A DNA stretch of 48,126 nucleotides from Microbacterium sp. Root180 (GTDB taxonomy: Bacteria > Actinomycetota > Actinomycetes > Actinomycetales > Microbacteriaceae). Under the pieces are notes generated by a model that saw only the letters and a program-made list of their open reading frames with translations, made no database searches and was not told the origin of the DNA. The stretch covers positions 1,205,807 through 1,253,932 of the forward strand of contig NZ_LMHS01000003.1 in the NCBI RefSeq assembly GCF_001428485.1, read 5' to 3'. Positions 35,313 through 44,766 of the stretch are shown in pieces. The first letter of the stretch is position 1. Each line of letters starts with the position of its first letter. The position numbers and the translations under genes are program-made.

Positions 35313-36740
35313 TCAGCCGCGGGCGGCCCACCACTCGCGCAGGCGCTGCTCGGCCTCGTCCTCGCTCACGATCCCCTCGTCAAGGCGCAGGTCGAGAAGG
35401 AACCGGTAGGCCTCGCCGACCTCACGTCCCGGCCCGATGCCGAGCACCTCCTGGATGCGGTTCCCGTCGAGCGCAGGACGCATCGCATCGAGCTGCTCTT
35501 GGGCGGCGAGCTCGGAGATGCGGCGCTCGATGTCGTCGTACGCCTTGGCCAGCCGCCCGGCCTTCCTCGCGTTGCGCGTGGTGACGTCGGCACGAGTGAG
35601 GATGTGCAGCCGCTCGAGCTCGTCGCCCGCGTCACGCACGTAGCGGCGCACGGCGGAGTCGGTCCATGCCCCTTCGGAGTAGCCGAAGAAGCGGAGGTGC
35701 AGTTCGATCAGGCGGGTCACCACGGTCGTGGTGTCGGCGTCGAACCGCAGCGCCTGGAGCCGCTTGCGGGCCAGACGCGCACCCTTGATGTCGTGGTGGT
35801 AGAACGTCACCCCGCCGTTCGGCTCCAGCCGGCGGGTCGCGGGCTTGCCGATGTCGTGCAGCAGTGCGGCCAGCCGCAGGGGCACGTCGGGAGCGGCATC
35901 CGGATGACGCGCGTGCTCCAGGTCGATCGCCTGCCGGAGCACGGTGAGCGAGTGCTCGTACACGTCCTTGTGGTGGTGGTGCTCGTCGACCTCGAGGCGC
36001 AGTGCAGGGACCTCGGGAAGGAATTCGCCGATGAGCTCTGTCTCGACGAGGAGACGGATGCCGCGCACCGGGTCGTCGGTCTGGAGCAGGCGTACGAGCT
36101 CGCCCTGGATGCGCTCGGGGCTGACGATCGACAGCGTCGCGCGCAGCTCCGCCATGGCCGCCACCGTCGCAGGATCGGGGTCGAATCCGAGCTGGGATGA
36201 GAAGCGGGCGGCGCGCAGCATCCGCAGGGGGTCGTCTCCGAAGCTGACCGCGGGTTCGGCCGGAGTGCGCAGGCGGCGGGCGACGAGGTCCTCGACCCCG
36301 CCGGTCGGGTCGACGAGAGTGCGGCCGGGGATGCGCAGCGCCATCGCGTTGACGGTGAAGTCACGGCGCACGAGGTCGGCCTCGAGCGTGTCGCCGAACT
36401 CGACGGTCGGCTTGCGGGTGACGCCGTCGTAGCTGTCGGCGCGGTACGTCGTGATCTCGACCTGCTCGCCGGCGACCTTCGCCCCGATGGTGCCGAAAGC
36501 ACGGCCGATGTCCCACTGGGCGGTGCTGATGGGCTTCACGATCCGCAGGATGTCGTCGGGGCGCGCATCGGTCGTGAAGTCGAGGTCGTTCGTCGTCCGA
36601 TCGAGGAGGGCGTCGCGGACCGGACCGCCCACGATCGCGAGGTCGAAGCCGGCGTCGGCGAACGCGCGCGCGAGCGTGTCGACGACGGGGGACTCGGCGA
36701 GCGCGCCGAGGCGCGCAATGCCCTCGGCCATGTTGAGCAT
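35313..36740 (-). CDS. CCA tRNA nucleotidyltransferase
   Basis: The 475-residue protein has the class II nucleotidyltransferase head (VGGPVRDALLDRTTNDLDFTTDARPDDI, with the catalytic DLD), an RRDFTVNAMAL block and a head-domain tail with GDDPLRMLRAARFSSQLGF. An HD domain follows (ALLHDIGKPATRR, YHHDIKGA). It adds or repairs the CCA end of tRNA, as in other actinobacterial CCA/PcnA-type proteins. ATG 36740 has TAGGCT six bases upstream, pointing to a leaderless start; the ATG three codons later is an alternative. Confidence 0.93.
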   Translation of the reverse strand: MLNMAEGIARLGALAESPVVDTLARAFADAGFDLAIVGGPVRDALLDRTTNDLDFTTDARPDDILRIVKPISTAQWDIGRAFGTIGAKVAGEQVEITTYRADSYDGVTRKPTVEFGDTLEADLVRRDFTVNAMALRIPGRTLVDPTGGVEDLVARRLRTPAEPAVSFGDDPLRMLRAARFSSQLGFDPDPATVAAMAELRATLSIVSPERIQGELVRLLQTDDPVRGIRLLVETELIGEFLPEVPALRLEVDEHHHHKDVYEHSLTVLRQAIDLEHARHPDAAPDVPLRLAALLHDIGKPATRRLEPNGGVTFYHHDIKGARLARKRLQALRFDADTTTVVTRLIELHLRFFGYSEGAWTDSAVRRYVRDAGDELERLHILTRADVTTRNARKAGRLAKAYDDIERRISELAAQEQLDAMRPALDGNRIQEVLGIGPGREVGEAYRFLLDLRLDEGIVSEDEAEQRLREWWAARG

Positions 36741-36746
36741 GCTCCG

Positions 36747-36752
36747 AGCCTA
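36747..36752 (-). promoter_or_regulatory. -10 element of a leaderless promoter for the CCA-adding enzyme (TAGGCT)
   Basis: On the minus strand TAGGCT is followed by six bases and ATG 36740. Confidence 0.5.
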
Positions 36753-36859
36753 CCGAGCGGGCATCACACGAACCGCCGGGCCGCTCGGTGAAAGCAGCGG
36801 GAGAAGACGCCGGCTCAGGGCCCCTCAGGCGCCCGTCGCCCCCGAATCTCCCCTCGGAT

Positions 36860-38377
36860 TCACGCGAACCGGAGGAACCCGGTGAAGGCCAGCTCGCGCA
36901 CGCGGGGCAGCAGGTCTGCGCGCAGGCGCGCGGCATCCACCTCCATCAGCTGGGCGATGGCGTCGATGAGCGTCCCGGCGGGCAGGTCGCCGTCGCACGC
37001 GCCGACGAGTGCGGCAAGACCGGGGTCGACGCCCAGCGCGCGACCGAAGCCGCCGCCCTGACGCAGCTCGATGACCGTCGGATCCTCCTGGCCGGGAACG
37101 TGATGGCGGGCCTCGGTCACGTCGGGCGCGACGACGAAGACGGATGCCGCGACCCCGGCGTCGTCGAGGCGCACGAGCCTGTCATGAGCGGCGAGCGCGT
37201 CGGCGAGGTGCGCGCCGAGGCTGTCGCCGGAGAGCGACTGATGCAGCTTCTCGAAGCGGGAGAGCGTGGGCGCGCCGGCGGCAGGGCGCCGCAGAAGCAG
37301 ATACCCGAAGCCGACCTCCGTCACCGTGCGGGACCCGAAGTCGTCGAGCCAGGCGTCGACCAGGCGCGCAAATCCCGGCGTTCCCGGAAGCGTGCCGCCG
37401 TCGCGCACCCACAATTCGGCGTACGACAGCGGGTCGAGGCTCTCGCGCTCGACGACCCACGCGTCCAGCGGCACCGGCGACTCCGCCACCCACGCACGCA
37501 CGCGGGCGAGACCGTCGATCCCTCCGCGGGTCTCCCAGTTGCCCAGCAGTTGCGCGACGCCGCCGGGCGCGAGGTGCGCGCCCACTCCCCGCACGAAGGC
37601 CGCCACGACGTCGTCGCCCTCCATGCCGCCGTCGCGGTACTCGTAGGCGGGCACGTCCCCCACTCGCGGCGTGATGACGAACGGCGGGTTCGACACGATG
37701 CGATCGAACTCCTCGCCGGCGACGGGTGCGAACAGGCTGCCGAGCCGCACGTCGATCCCGTCGACTCCGTTGAGCAGCGCGTTCAGGCGGGTGAAGGAGA
37801 GCGCCCGCGCCGAGATGTCGGTCGCCGTCACACGCGTCACGCTGCGGCGAGCGCGCAGTGCCTGGATGCCGCACCCCGCGCCGATATCGAGTCCCCGCGC
37901 CGCGGGGGTCGGCAGCTGCAGGGAGGCGAGGGTGAGCGATGCGCCGCCCACGCCGAGCACGTGGTCCTCGGGGAGAGGCCCGCCCAGCGCGGCCTCGTCG
38001 AGATCGCTGGCGATCCACCACTGCCCCGCGCCGTCCGCGTCGGCGTACGACTGCGGGCGCACGACCGCGAGCGGACGCACCTCGTCGCCGATCGATGCGA
38101 GCCCCAGCGCGGCGAGGCCGGCCGCGCCGGTGCGCGGAAGGGCGCGCGTGACGGATGCCTCGGCCTGCGGCATCCCGAGCACGAGCAGCCTCCCCAGCAC
38201 GGCGAGCGCGTCGGACCGTGCGCCGAGTGCGCGATCGGCCGGTGCGCGCAGGCCCCGGGCGATCGCGTCGTCCGCGGCATCTCCGAAGGCGGACCGCAGG
38301 GCCTCGGCGCTGAATCCGGCGTTGCGCAGGTCATCGGCGAGCGCGCGGCACAGGGAGGGATCGGGTTCGGGGAGCAC
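36860..38377 (-). CDS. Class I SAM-dependent methyltransferase with N- and C-terminal extensions
   Basis: The 505-residue protein has a helical N-terminal domain (about 1-140), then a Rossmann methyltransferase with the SAM loop GLDIGAGCGIQALRARRS and the substrate motif SNPPF (as in N6-adenine/N5-glutamine methyltransferases). A C-terminal domain of about 200 residues has no name I recognise. This three-part layout is common in actinobacteria (DUF7059-type N-terminus). The target could be a protein glutamine or an RNA base. GTG 38377 is taken as start; TTGAAT lies six bases upstream. It is divergent from the DUF6049 gene. Confidence 0.8.
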   Translation of the reverse strand: MLPEPDPSLCRALADDLRNAGFSAEALRSAFGDAADDAIARGLRAPADRALGARSDALAVLGRLLVLGMPQAEASVTRALPRTGAAGLAALGLASIGDEVRPLAVVRPQSYADADGAGQWWIASDLDEAALGGPLPEDHVLGVGGASLTLASLQLPTPAARGLDIGAGCGIQALRARRSVTRVTATDISARALSFTRLNALLNGVDGIDVRLGSLFAPVAGEEFDRIVSNPPFVITPRVGDVPAYEYRDGGMEGDDVVAAFVRGVGAHLAPGGVAQLLGNWETRGGIDGLARVRAWVAESPVPLDAWVVERESLDPLSYAELWVRDGGTLPGTPGFARLVDAWLDDFGSRTVTEVGFGYLLLRRPAAGAPTLSRFEKLHQSLSGDSLGAHLADALAAHDRLVRLDDAGVAASVFVVAPDVTEARHHVPGQEDPTVIELRQGGGFGRALGVDPGLAALVGACDGDLPAGTLIDAIAQLMEVDAARLRADLLPRVRELAFTGFLRFA

Positions 38378-38495
38378 GCGTCCATTCAATCGTGCGCCGC
38401 CGCGCGGCGTCCCGTGCCGGAACCTCCGAGGGTCGAACCGTAGAATCACAGACGATCGTGCGGTCCGGACATCGCACAGGAGCGAACCACACAGC

Positions 38496-40667
38496 ATGAC
38501 CCTGATCCCCGCGGGAACGCCCGCCCGTCGCCGCGCTTCGCGCGCCGTCGCGGTCGTGCTGGCGATCCTGACGGCTCTGGCCACTCCCGGCATCCCGGCG
38601 TTCGCCGGCACGCCCTCCCCGATCCCGACGCCCACGCCGCCGATCCCCGCCGGAACGACGGCCTTCACCCTCGCGCCGATCTCGAACGGCATCGTCTCAC
38701 CGGGTGAGGCTCTCGCGGTCTCGCTGACGCTGCAGAACGAGACGGATGCCGCGACCGCCGCCGCCGTCGCGACCGTATCGCTCGGCCGCACCCCGCTGCC
38801 GGACCGGGAATCGCTCTCGGCGTGGCTCGAAGGCACGACGAGCGGCGTGCGCACCGAGGAGGTGGCGACCGCCTCGATGGAGTCGGTGCCGGCGCGTTCG
38901 CAGGCGGTGACGGCCGCGCGCGTCGAGGCGGACGATCCGTCGCTGGCCGGGCTCGCTCCCGGGGTCTATCCGCTGCTCGCCGCCTACGATTCGCCGACCG
39001 GGACCGTCACGTCGACCAGCGCCGTGATCGTTCCCGAGGCCGACCCCGGCGAGATCGGGCTCGGAGTGCTCGTGCCGATCACCGCCGGGCCGCTGTCCGC
39101 GGGCCTGCTCACCGCGGACGAGCTCGGGGAGCTCACCGCCCCGGACGGCGCGCTCACGGCGCAGCTCGACGGGGTCGAGGGAACCGCCGCCATCCTCGCG
39201 ATCGATCCCGCGATCCCCGCCGCCGTGCGCGTGCTCGGCTCGTCGGCGCCGGAGTCCGCGACGGCATGGCTCGCGCGCCTCGAGGCGCTCCCGAACTCCC
39301 GTTTCGCGCTGCAGTTCGGCGACGCCGACATCGCCGCCCAGCTCGAGACCGGCCTCACCGCGCCGCTGCGGCCGACCTCGCTCACGGCGTACATGGTGCC
39401 CGAGAACTTCGTGCCCGACTCCGACACCGAGCCGACCCCCACCCCGACGCCCACGCCGGGCGCGGACCCGGACGCCCCTGTCCTGCCGACCCTCGCCGAA
39501 CTGCTCGAGGTCGGACCGAACACCCGGGAGGGCGTGTACTGGCCGACCGCCGGCAGCGCCGGCCCCGCCGCGGTGGAGCAGCTGGGCGGACTCACCGTCG
39601 ACGACCAGGGCTCTCTGACGGTGATCCCGTCCGCCACGACCACGGCGGGCGCCGGCGGCCAGACCGTCCGCGCGCACGGCGTCGCCGGCGATGCCTCGGT
39701 CCTGGTGTACGACTCGGACATCTCCGCCGCACTCGAGAAGGCGTCCGCACTCGATGACAACTCGCTGCGCGGGGCCGCTCTCACGCAGGCGACCGCGTAC
39801 CTCGCGTTCGCCACCGCGCAGACCGACGGCGCGCCGCTGCTCGTCACGCTCGGACGCAACCCCGACCGCTCGCGCCTCGGACTCGCAGCCACCATCGGCG
39901 CCGCGCTCGACGCCCCCGGTGTCACCCCGTTCACGATCGGCGGACTCGCCAACTCCGCGACAGCCGATGTCGAGATCGAGGACGCTCCCGAGCAGTCCGC
40001 GCGGTCGGCCGCGGCATCGGCTCTCCTCGTCGAGGAGGCGGAGCTCGCCCGGTTCTCGACGATCCTCGACGACACGAGCCTTCTCACCGGTCCCGAACGC
40101 GCCGAGGTCCTGCAGCTGCTCGGCAACGCCTGGCTGGTCGACGACGTCGCATGGACGGAGGCCGTGTCGGCGCATCGCGACCAGACGGCGACGACGCTCG
40201 ACTCCGTAGGACTCGTTCCGACCGCGCCCATCAGCCTGTTCGGCTCGAACGTCGGCCTGCGCTTCTGGGTGCGCAATGACCTGCCCTACCCGGTCAACCT
40301 GGTGCTGTACGTCACCCCCGACGATCTGCGGCTCGATGTGCAGCGCGCCAATCCCCTGATCGCGCAGCCGAGCAGCAACACGCGCGTCGAGGTCCCCGTG
40401 CAGGCGCGCGTCGGAAACGGCGACGTCACCCTCGACCTCCAGCTGCGCAGCCGTGCGAGCGTCGCCATCGGCGATCCCGAGTCCGTCGAGGTGAGCGTGC
40501 GCGCCGAGTGGGAGACCTTCGGCCTCGCCGCTCTCGGGATCGTGGTCGGCGCTCTGCTGCTCTTCGGCGTCGTGCGGACGGTGCGACGTATCCGTGCGCG
40601 GCGACGGGGGAAGGATGCCGCCCCCGGCGACGCGGACGCCGGGACCGAGTCGGAGGACGCGACGTGA
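38496..40667 (+). CDS. DUF6049 family secreted membrane-anchored protein
   Basis: The 723-residue protein has a signal peptide (about 1-38, ending AFA), an Ig-like N-terminal beta domain, a large extracellular body with (PT)n linker around residue 310, and one C-terminal membrane segment followed by RRIRARRRGKD. It resembles the large secreted proteins always found just upstream of murJ near actinobacterial origins; their exact role in envelope biogenesis is unknown. A TAGAAT -10-like hexamer lies about 55 bp upstream. It overlaps murJ by 4 bp (GTGA), implying coupled translation. Confidence 0.85.
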   Translation: MTLIPAGTPARRRASRAVAVVLAILTALATPGIPAFAGTPSPIPTPTPPIPAGTTAFTLAPISNGIVSPGEALAVSLTLQNETDAATAAAVATVSLGRTPLPDRESLSAWLEGTTSGVRTEEVATASMESVPARSQAVTAARVEADDPSLAGLAPGVYPLLAAYDSPTGTVTSTSAVIVPEADPGEIGLGVLVPITAGPLSAGLLTADELGELTAPDGALTAQLDGVEGTAAILAIDPAIPAAVRVLGSSAPESATAWLARLEALPNSRFALQFGDADIAAQLETGLTAPLRPTSLTAYMVPENFVPDSDTEPTPTPTPTPGADPDAPVLPTLAELLEVGPNTREGVYWPTAGSAGPAAVEQLGGLTVDDQGSLTVIPSATTTAGAGGQTVRAHGVAGDASVLVYDSDISAALEKASALDDNSLRGAALTQATAYLAFATAQTDGAPLLVTLGRNPDRSRLGLAATIGAALDAPGVTPFTIGGLANSATADVEIEDAPEQSARSAAASALLVEEAELARFSTILDDTSLLTGPERAEVLQLLGNAWLVDDVAWTEAVSAHRDQTATTLDSVGLVPTAPISLFGSNVGLRFWVRNDLPYPVNLVLYVTPDDLRLDVQRANPLIAQPSSNTRVEVPVQARVGNGDVTLDLQLRSRASVAIGDPESVEVSVRAEWETFGLAALGIVVGALLLFGVVRTVRRIRARRRGKDAAPGDADAGTESEDAT

Positions 40668-42280
40668 GCATCGGACGCGCCAGCGTGCTGATCGGGGCGG
40701 GCACGATCGTCTCGCGCCTGACCGGTTTCGTGCGCACGGTCGTCCTGGTCACCGCGATCGGCTCGGTGAACAGCCGGGCCGCCGACGCGTTCGCCGTCGC
40801 GAATCAGCTGCCGAACAACATCTACGCGATCATCTCCACGGGCATCCTCACCGCCGTCATCGTTCCGCAGATCGTCAAGGCGAGCGCCGATCCGGACGGC
40901 GGCCGCCGCTTCATCTCGAAGCTCTTCACGCTGGGCACCGTGGTCATGGTGGTGACGACGGCGATCGCCGTCGTCGCGGCACCCTGGCTGGTGCAGCTCT
41001 ACGCGAAGGGCTTCACGACCGAGCAGCTCGCGCTGGCGACCGCCTTCGCGTACTGGTGTCTTCCGCAGCTGTTCTTCTACGGCCTGTACGCGCTCGTGGG
41101 CGAGACGCAGAACGCGCGCCGCATCTTCGGGCCGTACACGTGGGCGCCGATCGTGAACAACGTGATCTCGATCGCCGGGTTCCTGATCTTCATCGCCCTG
41201 TTCGGCGGAGACATCACCGGGGTCGAGGAGTGGACGCCGCAGATGGTGGCGGTACTGGCCGGCACGGCCACCGTGGGGATCATCGTGCAGGCGGGCGTGC
41301 TCCTCGCGTTCTGGCGGCGCACCGGCATCCGGCTGCGACCCGACTTCCACTGGCGCGGCATCGGGCTCCGTCACATCGGCCGTCTCGCGGGGTGGACCTT
41401 CCTGATGGTGCTCGCCGGTCAGCTCGCCGGCCTGGTGCAGACGCAGATCGTCTCGGCCGCATCGGGCGACGGCGCGTCGATCGCCGTGATCGCCAATGCG
41501 TGGCTGATCTTCATGCTCCCGTACTCGATCATCGTCCTGTCCATCGGAACCCCCTATTACACCGAGCTGAGCGCGCACGCCCACGCGGGTCGCGACGATG
41601 ACGTCCGCACCGACATCGGCCGGAGCATCCGCACCCTGGGGCTGTTCATCATCGTGGCCACCGCCGCCCTCGCCGTCGCCGCGGTACCCGCATCGCGCAT
41701 CTTCACCAACTCGGCCGAGGATGCCGTCGCCGCCGCGGGCGTCCTGCTGTGCTTCCTGGTCAGCCTCATCCCGCTGGCCCTCCTCTTCGTGATCCAGCGC
41801 ACCTTCTACGCGTACAACGACGTCGTGCGGCCGTTCATCTTCACGCTGATCCAGTGCGTGCTCGTCGTCATCACCGCGCTGGCAGCTTCGTGGGCGGTGG
41901 GAGCCGATCTGCTGCCGCTCTCGCAGCTCGCGGCCGCCGTCGCCCTCGGCCAGTCGCTGGCGGGCGTCATCCAGGTCGTCGTGGCGGCATGGCTGCTGCA
42001 GCGGCGCCTCGGCGGACTGGCGTTCGGATCGTGGATGCTGTCGCTCGGCCGATTCGCCCTGGCGGCGATCCCCTCCGCCGGCGTCGGCTGGCTCACGTTC
42101 CAGCTGCTGGGCGGGGTCGACGGGTGGACCGTCTCGGACAAGTTCCTCGGCGCCCTCGGCGCCGCGATCATCGGCATCGTCGTGCTGGTCGTCTACGCAG
42201 GCCTCCTCGCGCTCCTGCGTACTCCGGAGCTCGACACGGCGATGCGGATCGTGCGGCGCTTCCTCCCGGGCCGAGGCTGA
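40664..42280 (+). CDS. murJ: Lipid II flippase MurJ (MviN family)
   Basis: The 538-residue polytopic protein with about 14 membrane segments shows MviN motifs, including RLTGFVRTVVLVTAIG near the N-terminus, FAVANQLPNNIYAIISTGILTAVIVP and PYSIIVLSIGTPYYTELS. It moves lipid II across the membrane for peptidoglycan synthesis. The GTG at 40664 overlaps the previous gene's stop and has GGAGG upstream. There is no C-terminal kinase-like (FhaA-binding) extension as in mycobacterial MviN. Confidence 0.93.
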   Translation: MSIGRASVLIGAGTIVSRLTGFVRTVVLVTAIGSVNSRAADAFAVANQLPNNIYAIISTGILTAVIVPQIVKASADPDGGRRFISKLFTLGTVVMVVTTAIAVVAAPWLVQLYAKGFTTEQLALATAFAYWCLPQLFFYGLYALVGETQNARRIFGPYTWAPIVNNVISIAGFLIFIALFGGDITGVEEWTPQMVAVLAGTATVGIIVQAGVLLAFWRRTGIRLRPDFHWRGIGLRHIGRLAGWTFLMVLAGQLAGLVQTQIVSAASGDGASIAVIANAWLIFMLPYSIIVLSIGTPYYTELSAHAHAGRDDDVRTDIGRSIRTLGLFIIVATAALAVAAVPASRIFTNSAEDAVAAAGVLLCFLVSLIPLALLFVIQRTFYAYNDVVRPFIFTLIQCVLVVITALAASWAVGADLLPLSQLAAAVALGQSLAGVIQVVVAAWLLQRRLGGLAFGSWMLSLGRFALAAIPSAGVGWLTFQLLGGVDGWTVSDKFLGALGAAIIGIVVLVVYAGLLALLRTPELDTAMRIVRRFLPGRG

Positions 42281-42323
42281 TCTGCGGCGAGGTCGCGGCG
42301 AGCCCGACACCCACCCGCTCGGA

Positions 42324-42349
42324 GGAATGCTCCGCGGCTACCATGTGTT
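42324..42349 (+). promoter_or_regulatory. SigR/SigH-type promoter of trxB (GGAAT-N18-GTT)
   Basis: GGAAT (42324-42328) and GTT (42347-42349) are separated by exactly 18 bases, matching the thiol-stress sigma factor SigR (Streptomyces)/SigH (Mycobacterium) consensus, 43 bp before the trxB start. Confidence 0.7.
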
Positions 42350-42392
42350 GAGATATCCGGGGTCTTCGATCCCGAAACAGAAGGGGGCGCAG

Positions 42393-43379
42393 GTGCGTCA
42401 CGTCATCATCATCGGTTCGGGTCCTGCGGGGTACACGGCGGCGATCTACGCCGCGCGTGCCAACCTGGAGCCACTCGTCGTCGCCAGTTCGGTCGAGGCC
42501 GGCGGCGATCTGATGACAACCACCGATGTCGAGAACTTCCCCGGCTTCCCCGACGGCATCCAGGGTCCCGACCTCATGACCAAGATGCAGGAGCAGGCCG
42601 AGCGCTTCGGCACCGAGGTGCTCTACGACGACGTCGTGTCGCTCGAGCTCGAGGGCGATGTCAAGAAGATCACGCTCGGCAGCGGCAAGGAGTACGAGGC
42701 CCGCTCGATCGTGTACGCGACGGGATCGGCGCACCGCAAGATCGGCATCGAGGGCGAGGAGCGCCTGTCGGGTCGCGGTGTCTCGTACTGCGCGACGTGC
42801 GACGGGTTCTTCTTCCGCGACCGCGTGATCGCGGTCGTCGGCGGCGGCGACTCCGCGATGGAGGAGGCCACCTTCCTCACCAAGTTCGCCTCGAAGGTGT
42901 ACGTCATCCACCGTCGCGGCGAGCTGCGCGCCTCCAAGATCATGCAGGAGCGCGCCTTCGCCAACGAGAAGATCGAGTTCGTGTGGAACAGCGAGGTCGT
43001 CGACGTCCTCGGTGACGACGCCGTGACCGGCCTCGTGCTCGAGAACACCGTCGACGGCACCCGCAGCGACCTGGCGATCGACGGACTGTTCGTGGCGATC
43101 GGCAACGACCCCCGCACCCACCTGGTGCACGGCAAGCTCGACCTCACCCCCGAGGGCACGATCTGGGTCGACGGGCGCTCGTCGCGCACTTCGATCCCCG
43201 GTGTCTTCGCCGCGGGCGACGTCATCGATCCCACCTACCGCCAGGCCGTGACGGCCGCCGGCAGCGGCACGGTCGCTGCGCTGGACGTCGAGCACTTCCT
43301 CGCGTCCTTCGCCGAGGCGGGCGCGCCCGACGCCACGGGCGACCAGATCGAGGGTCTGCCCGAGGCCGACGCGGCCTGA
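42393..43379 (+). CDS. trxB: Thioredoxin reductase
   Basis: The 328-residue flavoenzyme has FAD motif IIGSGPAGYTAA, redox pair CATC (in SYCATCDGFFF), NADPH motif VVGGGDSAMEEA and the C-terminal FAD motif GVFAAGDVIDPTYRQAVTAAGSG. It reduces thioredoxin with NADPH. GTG 42393 follows AAGGGGG; the in-frame ATG at 42327 falls within the promoter and is not used. trxA follows 77 bp downstream, with its own promoter. Confidence 0.96.
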   Translation: MRHVIIIGSGPAGYTAAIYAARANLEPLVVASSVEAGGDLMTTTDVENFPGFPDGIQGPDLMTKMQEQAERFGTEVLYDDVVSLELEGDVKKITLGSGKEYEARSIVYATGSAHRKIGIEGEERLSGRGVSYCATCDGFFFRDRVIAVVGGGDSAMEEATFLTKFASKVYVIHRRGELRASKIMQERAFANEKIEFVWNSEVVDVLGDDAVTGLVLENTVDGTRSDLAIDGLFVAIGNDPRTHLVHGKLDLTPEGTIWVDGRSSRTSIPGVFAAGDVIDPTYRQAVTAAGSGTVAALDVEHFLASFAEAGAPDATGDQIEGLPEADAA

Positions 43380-43395
43380 GCATCGGCTGTGCGGT

Positions 43396-43421
43396 GGAAT
43401 GATTCCGCGTAGAGCCGCGTT
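43396..43421 (+). promoter_or_regulatory. SigR/SigH-type promoter of trxA (GGAAT-N18-GTT)
   Basis: GGAAT (43396-43400) and GTT (43419-43421) have an exact 18-base spacer, the same as at trxB, 35 bp before the trxA start. Confidence 0.7.
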
Positions 43422-43456
43422 CGATACCACGACAGCTTCCAGCTAAGGAGAAGATG

Positions 43457-43780
43457 ATGACCGCCAAGGCGACGACGTCCGCCACGTGGGAGCAGGATGT
43501 GCTCCAGGCCGAGGGCCCCGTGCTCGTGGACTTCTGGGCAGCGTGGTGCGGACCGTGCCGCATGGTCGCCCCCGTGCTCGATGAGATCCAGTCGGAGCAC
43601 CCCGGCAAGATCACGATTCTCAAGCTCAACGTCGACGAGAATCCCGACCTGGCGATGAAGTACCAGATCACGTCGATCCCGGCGATGAAGGTCTTCCACA
43701 AGGGTGAGGTCGAGACGACGATCATCGGCGCGAAGCCGAAGTTCGCCCTCGAGAAGGATCTCGCCGCCTACATCGGCTGA
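43457..43780 (+). CDS. trxA: Thioredoxin
   Basis: The 107-residue protein has the active site WCGPC in VLVDFWAAWCGPCRMVAPVLDEI, followed by LNVDENPDLAMKYQITSIPAMKVF with the cis-proline. AAGGAG lies at 43445-43450; of the two adjacent in-frame ATGs, the one at 43457 has the better distance, and 43454 would add one methionine. It is reduced by TrxB. A clear terminator follows. Confidence 0.96.
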   Translation: MTAKATTSATWEQDVLQAEGPVLVDFWAAWCGPCRMVAPVLDEIQSEHPGKITILKLNVDENPDLAMKYQITSIPAMKVFHKGEVETTIIGAKPKFALEKDLAAYIG

Positions 43781-43796
43781 TTCCACGCACGTCTTC

Positions 43797-43841
43797 TGCC
43801 CCCTGATCCGGCTTGATGCCTGGTCAGGGGGCATTTCTCTT
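43797..43841 (+). terminator. Intrinsic terminator of trxA
   Basis: TGCCCCCTGA (43797-43806) pairs perfectly with TCAGGGGGCA (43824-43833), and is followed by TTTCTCTT. Confidence 0.9.
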
Positions 43842-43982
43842 GCATGCCACCAGCGACATGCGATCGAAGTCTGAAGAGATTTCGGAGAGGATGTCGATCT
43901 CGGCCCTTCTCGTTCGACGCACGAAGTTGAAGGCGGCCGAGCGGCCCCGCGGGCCCCAGGCTCGTCACGAGAGGAGAACGAC

Positions 43983-44399
43983 ATGCGGTACATGCTCATC
44001 ATGCAGGTGGAGCCCGAGGCGGCGGCGCGTGCCGCGCAGGAGCTCGACATGGTCGCCGTCATCGCGGCCATGGGCGCCTACAACGAGGAACTGCAGAAGG
44101 CCGGTGTGTTCCTTTCGGCGGAGGGACTCTCCGATGCGAGTGAAGGCTTCCGCGTCGATTTCGCGTCGACGCCCCCGGTGGTGACCGACGGCCCCTACGC
44201 CGAGGCGCGGGAGGTGTTCACCGGGTATTGGATCCTCGAGGTGGCCAGCCGCGAAGAGGCGGAGCACTGGGCCCGCAAGTGCCCCCTCGGACCGGGAACC
44301 GCGCTCGAGGTGCGCCGCGTCAACGAACTGTCCGACTTCGAGATGCCCGACAACGAGTGGATCTCGAAGGAGCAGGAGTGGCGCGCGGCCAACTCATAG
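43983..44399 (+). CDS. YCII/DGPF-domain protein
   Basis: The 138-residue protein has the DGPF signature VTDGPYAEAREVFTGYWILEV after MRYMLIMQVE and a helix. Such YCII-like proteins sit next to ECF42 sigma factors in many bacteria and may modulate them or act in the response. GGAG is just upstream of the ATG. The sigma factor gene is 432 bp further right; a small minus-strand gene lies between them, unlike the usual direct adjacency. Confidence 0.88.
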   Translation: MRYMLIMQVEPEAAARAAQELDMVAVIAAMGAYNEELQKAGVFLSAEGLSDASEGFRVDFASTPPVVTDGPYAEAREVFTGYWILEVASREEAEHWARKCPLGPGTALEVRRVNELSDFEMPDNEWISKEQEWRAANS

Positions 44400-44412
44400 G
44401 TCGCACAGGACC

Positions 44413-44760
44413 TCACGACGCGTCTGCACGCACCGTCGCATCCCAGCGACGGTGCGTGTCGGCGTCTCCGAGCAAACGCCACACCGCGCGGGTGAGCTGC
44501 GGGTAGTCGAGGGAGATCTGACGGAGAACGCGATAGTGCCGCGCCGCATTCGGTCGCGCGCCGCCGTTGGCGGCGATGTTCTCGGCCCGGAGGGTGAGGA
44601 CGACGAGCTCGTCGACCGTCGGGAGGTCTTCCATGAACTCCCACGGATCTTCGCCGCCGCGCAGGCGTTCGGCGATGACGACCGCGAGTTCATCGGTCGC
44701 CTCGGCACGCAAGAGCTCGAGACTGGCCCGTCGTCGCGGGGTCTGGTGTTCCTCCGGCAC
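44413..44760 (-). CDS. Small hypothetical protein between YCII and ECF42 genes
   Basis: The 115-residue, mostly helical, charged protein (RRRASLELLRAEATDELAVVIAERLRGGEDPWEFMEDLPTVDELVVLTLRAENIAANGGARPNAARHYRVLRQISLDYPQLTRAVWRLLGD) has no family I recognise. Its GTG start lies six bases after TACCCT, a leaderless arrangement divergent from the sigma gene's own. Its last codons form a 13-bp perfect hairpin. It could regulate the neighbours, but there is no direct evidence. Confidence 0.65.
   Translation of the reverse strand: MPEEHQTPRRRASLELLRAEATDELAVVIAERLRGGEDPWEFMEDLPTVDELVVLTLRAENIAANGGARPNAARHYRVLRQISLDYPQLTRAVWRLLGDADTHRRWDATVRADAS
44427..44458. terminator. Hairpin between convergent YCII and small hypothetical genes
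   Basis: CACGCACCGTCGC (44427-44439) pairs perfectly with GCGACGGTGCGTG (44446-44458) around a 6-base loop. It begins 28 bp after the YCII stop and is embedded in the 3' coding end of the opposite gene. Confidence 0.65.
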
Positions 44761-44766
44761 TCATCC

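Noticed and set aside
36788..38443. 551-codon plus-strand frame opposite the methyltransferase
   Set aside because: It is antisense to a clear methyltransferase with SAM and NPPF motifs; its composition is typical of a high-GC shadow frame.
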